Notes under the pieces: generated by a model
What the model was told of the DNA's origin: nothing
The model's input: the letters and a program-made list of their open reading frames with translations, nothing else
Databases searched by the model: none
Translations under genes and position numbers: made by a program
Origin: JBDTGE01 sp050742975
GTDB lineage: Bacteria; Actinomycetota; Actinomycetes; Mycobacteriales; Jatrophihabitantaceae
Direction: 5' to 3'
Length of the DNA stretch: 8,531 bases
Assembly (NCBI GenBank): GCA_050742975.1
Contig: JBOGDQ010000305.1
Coordinates: 1-8,531, forward strand
Shown here: in pieces, positions 7,605 through 8,531 of the stretch
Layout: each line of letters starts with the position of its first letter
Position numbering within the stretch: the stretch's first letter is position 1

Positions 7605-8285
7605 ATGGCGCGCGACGGCAGCCCGCCCGACCTGCTCGTCATAGCGGCGAGCAAGCCATGGTCCTGCGCGAACTGCGGATCGGCCTTCGAGCGTGGCGAG
7701 TTCCTGACGATGGATGACGCTGGCCCTTTGTGCATGGACTGCGCCGACCTCGGCCATCTGGAGTTTCTGCCACGCGGCGACAGCGCGCTCACGCGCCGGG
7801 CGAGGAGAGGCAGTCGGCTGGCCGCGGTGGTCCTGCAGTGGAGCCGAGCCCGCAAGCGATACGAACGACAAGGCATCCTGGCCGAAGCCGACGCGATCGC
7901 CCGTGCCGAGCAGGAGTGTCTGGCCGACAGCGAGGTGCGCGAGCGCCGCCGGCAACGCGATGCCCAGCGACGCGCCGACGAGGACGAGCAGTTCGTCGCA
8001 GATCTCGCGACCGCGATACGGGTGCAGTTCCCGGGCTGCCCCGCAGAACGGGCAGTGCGCATCGCCCGGCACGCGGGCGCGCGAAGCAGCGGCCGGATCG
8101 GACGCACGAGCGCCGGCCGCGCACTCGACCCGGAGGCGGTGCGACTGGCCGTCATGGCCGCGATCCGGCACCAGGACACCCGCTACGAGGACCTGCTCAT
8201 GAGCGGAAACGCCCGGTCCGACGCCCGAGAGCTCGTCCGTGACGACGTCGACCGGGTAACGCAGTCCTGGCTCGCCGGTCGGTAA
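7605..8285 (+). CDS. DUF2293 domain protein with N-terminal Cys4 cluster
   Basis: A 226-aa soluble protein of unknown function. A likely zinc-binding cluster, C21-x2-C24 and C43-x2-C46, opens the protein. It is followed by a basic stretch (about 59-85, R/K-rich with WSRARKRYERQG) and a highly charged helical segment of alternating Arg/Glu/Asp (about 85-130) that may form a coiled coil. The C-terminal part from about 130 resembles DUF2293: a segment ending in RALDPEAVRLAV, then AIRHQDTRYEDLLM, then a charged helix ending RVTQSWLAGR. The DUF2293 assignment is from memory of the family pattern and not from a profile search. The gene follows the SWIM gene after 16 bases with no terminator between them, so it is probably the last gene of the same operon. 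The Cys4 cluster and basic region would suit nucleic acid or partner binding, but no activity can be assigned. Confidence 0.85.
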   Translation: MARDGSPPDLLVIAASKPWSCANCGSAFERGEFLTMDDAGPLCMDCADLGHLEFLPRGDSALTRRARRGSRLAAVVLQWSRARKRYERQGILAEADAIARAEQECLADSEVRERRRQRDAQRRADEDEQFVADLATAIRVQFPGCPAERAVRIARHAGARSSGRIGRTSAGRALDPEAVRLAVMAAIRHQDTRYEDLLMSGNARSDARELVRDDVDRVTQSWLAGR

Positions 8286-8307
8286 CGGGCGGACCGAGCC
8301 GCAGTGA

Positions 8308-8350
8308 CAGACTGACCTGGCGCACGTTCGTGCGGGACCGTCGCAGTCTG
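8308..8350. repeat. Nested inverted repeat downstream of the DUF2293 gene
   Basis: Outer arms CAGACTG (8308-8314) and CAGTCTG (8344-8350) are perfect reverse complements. Between them sits the palindrome CGCACG-TT-CGTGCG (8321-8334). The outer arms lie 22 bases past the DUF2293 stop. As RNA this could fold as a stem with an inner hairpin and act as a terminator without a U-run; as DNA the inner palindrome could be a protein site. Confidence 0.7.
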
Positions 8351-8531
8351 CCGGTCCAGATCGCGCAGCCGAAGCATATTCCGCACGCTCGTGCGGAATA
8401 TGCTCACAATTCGCCGCTAGAGCTCGGCATCCGCGCCCAACGGGACGCGCTCCCCGGCGTCCAGGACAAGGTCAGCGCCGCGATGATCAACCTGCCGGTC
8501 GCGCGCGCGGGGGAGCGGCACATCCTCAAGC
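8330..8531 (+). CDS. HipA-like kinase fragment, 3' end beyond window, start uncertain
   Basis: The frame with codons beginning at 8330 is open to the right edge. From about 8417 it reads like real protein: LELGIRAQ, then LPGVQDKVSAAMINLPV, then ERHILK. This matches the part of HipA-type Ser/Thr kinases that forms the Gly-rich ATP loop (AGAQEK in E. coli HipA, followed by a THIIKLP-like strand). HipA kinases are toxins of type II toxin-antitoxin systems that phosphorylate translation factors such as GltX. The only standard start after the in-frame stop at 8240-8242 is GTG 8330, giving about 40 residues before the loop against about 150 in E. coli HipA, so the N-terminal subdomain appears absent. 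The residue matching the regulatory serine just before the loop is alanine. No HTH antitoxin gene lies upstream. It could be a HipT-like short kinase, a 5'-truncated relic, or another kinase-fold family. The catalytic Asp motifs lie outside the window. Confidence 0.5.
   Translation, partial: MRDRRSLPVQIAQPKHIPHARAEYAHNSPLELGIRAQRDALPGVQDKVSAAMINLPVARAGERHILK
8373..8404. repeat. Perfect 15-bp-arm inverted repeat, possible operator or terminator
   Basis: The left arm AGCATATTCCGCACG (8373-8387) and the right arm CGTGCGGAATATGCT (8390-8404) are exact reverse complements around a CT centre. The 15-base core CGCACGCTCGTGCGG (8382-8396) matches 8321-8335 at 14 positions. The arms end in ATATTCC/GGAATAT, unusually AT-rich here. 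TATGCT, a TANNNT -10-like hexamer, reads outward on both strands. No U-run follows on either side, so an operator is at least as likely as a terminator. Confidence 0.88.

Noticed and set aside
8308..8404. Inverted repeats as a CRISPR array or insertion-sequence end
   Set aside because: There are only two partial copies, with no regular spacers, no transposase and no target-site duplication visible.
8183..8407. Short minus-strand frame covering the inverted repeats and the DUF2293 3' end
   Set aside because: Most of it is antisense to DUF2293, the Ser/Arg-rich product matches nothing I recognise, and it has no ribosome binding site.

Overview
The window is very GC-rich with strong codon bias, GTG starts, and gene families typical of actinobacteria (a secreted multidomain GH35 enzyme, and an HelZ-type SNF2 ATPase followed by a SWIM protein and a DUF2293 protein). 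It is most likely chromosomal DNA from a soil-type actinomycete. The genus cannot be fixed from the sequence alone.

Layout. (1) Positions 1-3423, minus strand: one uninterrupted frame of 1141 codons encodes a secreted family 35 beta-galactosidase whose C-terminus lies beyond the left edge. I translated it across its whole length and found no stop or frameshift. (2) Positions 3424-3692: a 269-bp divergent intergenic region, locally AT-richer, that must hold promoters for the galactosidase (leftward) and the helicase operon (rightward). (3) Positions 3693-8285, plus strand: a tight three-gene operon. It encodes an SNF2-family ATPase (1003 aa), a separate SWIM zinc-finger protein (295 aa, 4-nt GTGA overlap) and a DUF2293 protein with a Cys4 cluster (226 aa, 16-nt gap). 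(4) Positions 8286-8531: a short region dense in inverted repeats, followed by the 5' part of a rightward frame resembling the nucleotide-binding loop region of HipA-type kinases, cut by the right edge.

How they work together. The galactosidase is an exported carbohydrate-degrading enzyme with no evident link to its neighbours. The three operon genes look functionally coupled. The SNF2 motor carries its own DUF3670-type accessory domain but no SWIM finger, and the SWIM finger is made by the next, translationally coupled gene, so a complex acting on nucleic acid is a reasonable inference. DUF2293 has no known function, and its position suggests an accessory role. The most unusual part is the right end. 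A perfect inverted repeat with 15-bp arms shares its core with a second palindrome 61 bp upstream, and both sit around the 5' end of a HipA-like frame that appears to lack the usual N-terminal subdomain and the regulatory serine.
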